A DNA stretch of 17,125 nt from Thioalkalivibrio nitratireducens. GTDB lineage: Bacteria > Pseudomonadota > Gammaproteobacteria > Ectothiorhodospirales > Ectothiorhodospiraceae. The notes below the pieces were generated by a model. It worked only from the letters and a program-made list of their open reading frames with translations, ran no database searches and was not told the origin of the DNA. Of the stretch, positions 15,471 through 17,125 are shown piece after piece. Each line of letters starts with the position of its first letter. Position 1 is the first letter of the stretch. Both the position numbers and the translations under genes were made by a program. Location of the stretch: assembly GCA_011390385.1 (NCBI GenBank), contig JAABSN010000067.1, forward strand, positions 1 to 17,125, given 5' to 3'.

Positions 15471-15640
15471 ACCTATCCGTCGTAAAAAGATTTTGCAAAC
15501 AAGCTTTTGCTGATATTTCTTTGCTGCACTGCGTTTTCTTTTTTTGACAAGCAGTTAGTTCCGGCTGCGTTGCGCCGCAAATGAGCCCCTGGCACGCGGA
15601 TGTGCGTGAGATGCCGCGCTTCCTAGTTGCGGCCGCACAC

Positions 15641-15668
15641 GATCAGCGATCAGCAATCAGCGATCAGC
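15641..15668. repeat. Four tandem heptamers (GATCAGC type)
   Basis: The plus strand reads gatcagc, gatcagc, aatcagc, gatcagc without gaps, starting 8 bp past the TAG of the upstream gene. The unit reads GCTGATC on the transcribed strand. The function is unknown; it could arise by replication slippage or be one member of a dispersed intergenic repeat family. Confidence 0.85.
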
Positions 15669-15676
15669 GAAAGCGC

Positions 15677-17125
15677 CTAAAAAACCCGTATTGCCAGAGA
15701 ATTTCCACTGCCCGGCGCATGCGCCCACAACACCCACACCGATCGCTCAAGCGCCGAGGCCGAGTCGCTCAATCGTGCGCTCAGCGCGGCCAGCGCCAGG
15801 TCGCTTGCCGGTCTCGCCGGCGCGAGCGCCAGCGTATTGAACAAGCCGGCAGCCGAAACAGAGGCCGGTTCCAGCATCGCGTAACGCGTGCCCACGTCCA
15901 GCAGCTCGTACATCAGCCCGGCGTCCGGGTCGTCGAGATCCGCGAGTCCCAGCAAGTGCCCGAGCTCATGGCCGATCACTGTCAGGAGATCCATGCGGCC
16001 CCAGGCTTCGGAGCCGCCCTCTGCCTGCAGCACGCCCTCGTGGGCGCCCGCGGTGGTGAACTCTGAGTCGTCGTAAGGCGTGGCATCCGCGAACCAGCCG
16101 AAGCCGGCGGCGTCCACGTCGATGTAGATCGTCTCCCAGGTCGCGAAGCCGAGCGTCTGGTCCGGCAGGTCGACGAGCTCGAATGTGACTTCCGCCAGGC
16201 GCGCCAGCTGCGCGTCGGTGAAGCTGCCGTCGCTGTACCAGCGCGTGATCGCGGCTTCGGCGAGGCTGTCGATCGTCTCGGCCGTGGGCGCGGGGCCGAT
16301 TTCGACGGATGCGGGGGCGACGCTTGCGGCGGTCATGGGGCTGCCCCACTCCACGGTCAGTGACCAGCCGTCCAAAGTTCCCTCGTTGCGGTTCTTGCTG
16401 TCCGTGATGCGGAGAGTCCAGACGCCGGCAGGCGCGCCCTGGAATCCGGAGACGCTCAAGGTTTGGTTGATGTTGGTCGCATTGCCGGGAAGACCGGAGA
16501 TTAACGTGACTTCATGGTTATCGGGCCCGATCAGCACCACGGTCAGGTCAGCAGCGCGCTCATGCGTGATCTCCAAGGTGACCCGCACGTTCAATACGCT
16601 GTACTCGTGGTCGGTGGTCAGCGTGAAATCCTTCGTGTCATTGTCGAGAATCGCACGATCGCCTTGGTACCCATAAGGCGTCTCGCCCGAAACAGGCTCC
16701 GGCGCCGTGTCATCGTCCGCGATGGTCGCCGACGCGGACGTTGCCGCGCCAAGCTCCGCGCCGGTCGGGCTCGAGAGCGTCAGCGTGACCGTCTCGTCGC
16801 CCTCGTAGTCCTCGTCATCCACCGGGGTCACCGTGATGACCGCCGTATCCACTCCATCCAGCAGCGTCAATAATCCGCTCAGCGCGTTCCAGGTCACTCC
16901 AGGGCTGCCGTCCACGGAGACGTCGTAGTCTGCGCTCACCGCAGTGCCGCTGAAGCCCACGGTGACCGAGACTTCGCCCGCAGAGTTTGCACTGCGCGTC
17001 ACCGTGAACACGGCGGGGTCTGTGCCGGCCTCGGCAGCGCTGGCGTCCGTCGACGAGATCTCCAGAACCGGTGCCGGCGGCGGTGTGCCGTCGTCATCCA
17101 TGATCGTCACCGTGGCCGGATTCCG
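15677..17125 (-). CDS. C-terminal part of a Calx-beta / P-domain / zincin-like secreted protein (5' end outside window)
   Basis: The frame is open to the right edge. The first codons in view read RNPATVTIMDDDG, the closing strand of a Calx-beta domain, so the GTG at 17110 is not a real start. Next come a full Calx-beta domain (about 17071-16709), a P-domain of the proprotein-convertase type (about 16675-16343), and a short zincin-like domain (about 16279-15881) with HELGHLLGLAD and a downstream GLM that could be the Met-turn. About 60 residues follow to the TAG stop; they are Ala/Leu-rich and end in NSLAIRVF. No RTX repeats or anchor are visible in this part. The protein is probably extracellular. 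The zincin-like domain is about half identical to the one near the N-terminus of the next gene, 346 bp downstream on the same strand, so the two genes are probably related and possibly co-expressed. Substrate and total length cannot be told from here. Confidence 0.92.
   Translation of the reverse strand, partial: RNPATVTIMDDDGTPPPAPVLEISSTDASAAEAGTDPAVFTVTRSANSAGEVSVTVGFSGTAVSADYDVSVDGSPGVTWNALSGLLTLLDGVDTAVITVTPVDDEDYEGDETVTLTLSSPTGAELGAATSASATIADDDTAPEPVSGETPYGYQGDRAILDNDTKDFTLTTDHEYSVLNVRVTLEITHERAADLTVVLIGPDNHEVTLISGLPGNATNINQTLSVSGFQGAPAGVWTLRITDSKNRNEGTLDGWSLTVEWGSPMTAASVAPASVEIGPAPTAETIDSLAEAAITRWYSDGSFTDAQLARLAEVTFELVDLPDQTLGFATWETIYIDVDAAGFGWFADATPYDDSEFTTAGAHEGVLQAEGGSEAWGRMDLLTVIGHELGHLLGLADLDDPDAGLMYELLDVGTRYAMLEPASVSAAGLFNTLALAPARPASDLALAALSARLSDSASALERSVWVLWAHAPGSGNSLAIRVF
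15881..16279 (-). other. Zincin-like metalloprotease domain, upstream protein
   Basis: HELGHLLGLAD at 15970-15938 gives His, Glu, His and an Asp where the giant protein's copy has His; Met at 15913-15911 in DAGLMYEL is a candidate Met-turn. DLPDQTLG, IYIDVDAAGFGWFADATP and AEGGSEAWGRMDLLTVIG precede the motif and align with the copy at 14322-13890 at about half of the positions. Protease function is inferred. Confidence 0.75.
16343..16675 (-). other. P-domain (proprotein convertase type) in the upstream protein
   Basis: Shows the P-domain order: LNVRVTLEITHERAADLTVV, LIGPDNHEVTLISGL, QGAPAGVWTLRITDSKNRNEG, TLDGWSLTVEW. This jelly-roll domain usually follows a subtilisin-type protease; here it precedes a zincin-like one. 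Confidence 0.85.
16709..17071 (-). other. Calx-beta domain in the upstream protein
   Basis: Begins APVLEISSTDASAAEAG, with FTVTRSAN, a strand SADYDVS, ITVTPVDDEDYEGDETVTL and a closing SASATIADDD. This is the standard Calx-beta sequence pattern with its acidic Ca2+-binding ends. A preceding copy ends in TVTIMDDD at the right edge, so the domains are tandem. Confidence 0.85.

Larger units (their letters stand above)
15331..15676. other. Intergenic region between the two giant genes
   Basis: This 346-bp gap holds, in transcription order, a four-copy heptamer repeat right after the upstream stop, a GC-rich stretch, an A/T-rich block at about 15545-15481, an A8 tract (15432-15439) and the AGGAGG/ATG at 15404-15389. 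I find no convincing intrinsic terminator: TTGC-GGC-GCAA at 15580-15570 is a short hairpin without a U-run, and GCAAA...TTTGC (15510-15495) has an AT-only weak stem followed by T5. No tRNA or protein-coding signal is evident apart from the short ORF at its left end. It probably carries the giant gene's own promoter. Confidence 0.6.

Noticed and set aside
15581..16066. 161-codon plus-strand frame covering the heptamer array and the end of the upstream gene
   Set aside because: It is antisense to the zincin-like domain, and its N-terminal part is made of translated heptamer repeats.

Overview
The window looks like a stretch of a GC-rich (above 60% by eye) Gram-negative bacterial chromosome given over almost entirely to giant secreted or cell-surface proteins. 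Everything convincing is on the minus strand, so the window reads right to left. The families present (LEPR-XLL-type N-terminus, Calx-beta, P-domain, RTX repeats) suggest a gammaproteobacterium or similar marine or environmental proteobacterium. That placement is inference only: there is no rRNA, tRNA or housekeeping gene to test it.

Layout, in transcription order. (1) 17125-15677: the 3' end of a large gene whose 5' part lies outside the window. It encodes the tail of one Calx-beta domain, a complete Calx-beta domain, a proprotein-convertase-type P-domain and a short zincin-like domain with HELGHLLGLAD close to the C-terminus. (2) 15676-15331: a 346-bp gap with a four-copy heptamer repeat, an AT-rich block, an A8 tract and a very strong Shine-Dalgarno. 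(3) 15330-1: one continuous reading frame of 5110 codons that starts at or just upstream of 15330 and is still open at the left edge. Its product has an LEPRILLS signature, an acidic Ala/Ser/Glu-rich stretch and a second copy of the same zincin-like domain (HEIGHVLGLGH). After these come beta-rich, RTX-like linkers and a BNR/Asp-box (sialidase or sortilin-like) propeller region carrying three copies of a small inserted domain. Then follow an array of roughly 300-residue modules interrupted by a second repeat family, a conserved pre-RTX domain with an EF-hand, and about 35 RTX nonapeptides at the left edge.

The two genes look like neighbours in one locus of giant exported, calcium-binding proteins sharing a zincin-like domain: at the C-terminus of the upstream protein and near the N-terminus of the downstream one. 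Type I secretion is the likely export route for the RTX protein, but its C-terminal signal and any ABC/MFP/TolC genes would lie outside the window.

Points most worth following: the best ribosome-binding site lies before an ATG in a different frame from the giant ORF, with a TCC-TGA-T site exactly where a +1 shift would join them; the paired zincin-like domains; the periodic module array; and the small domains inserted into the propeller. Long plus-strand frames are antisense shadows of this GC-rich gene.
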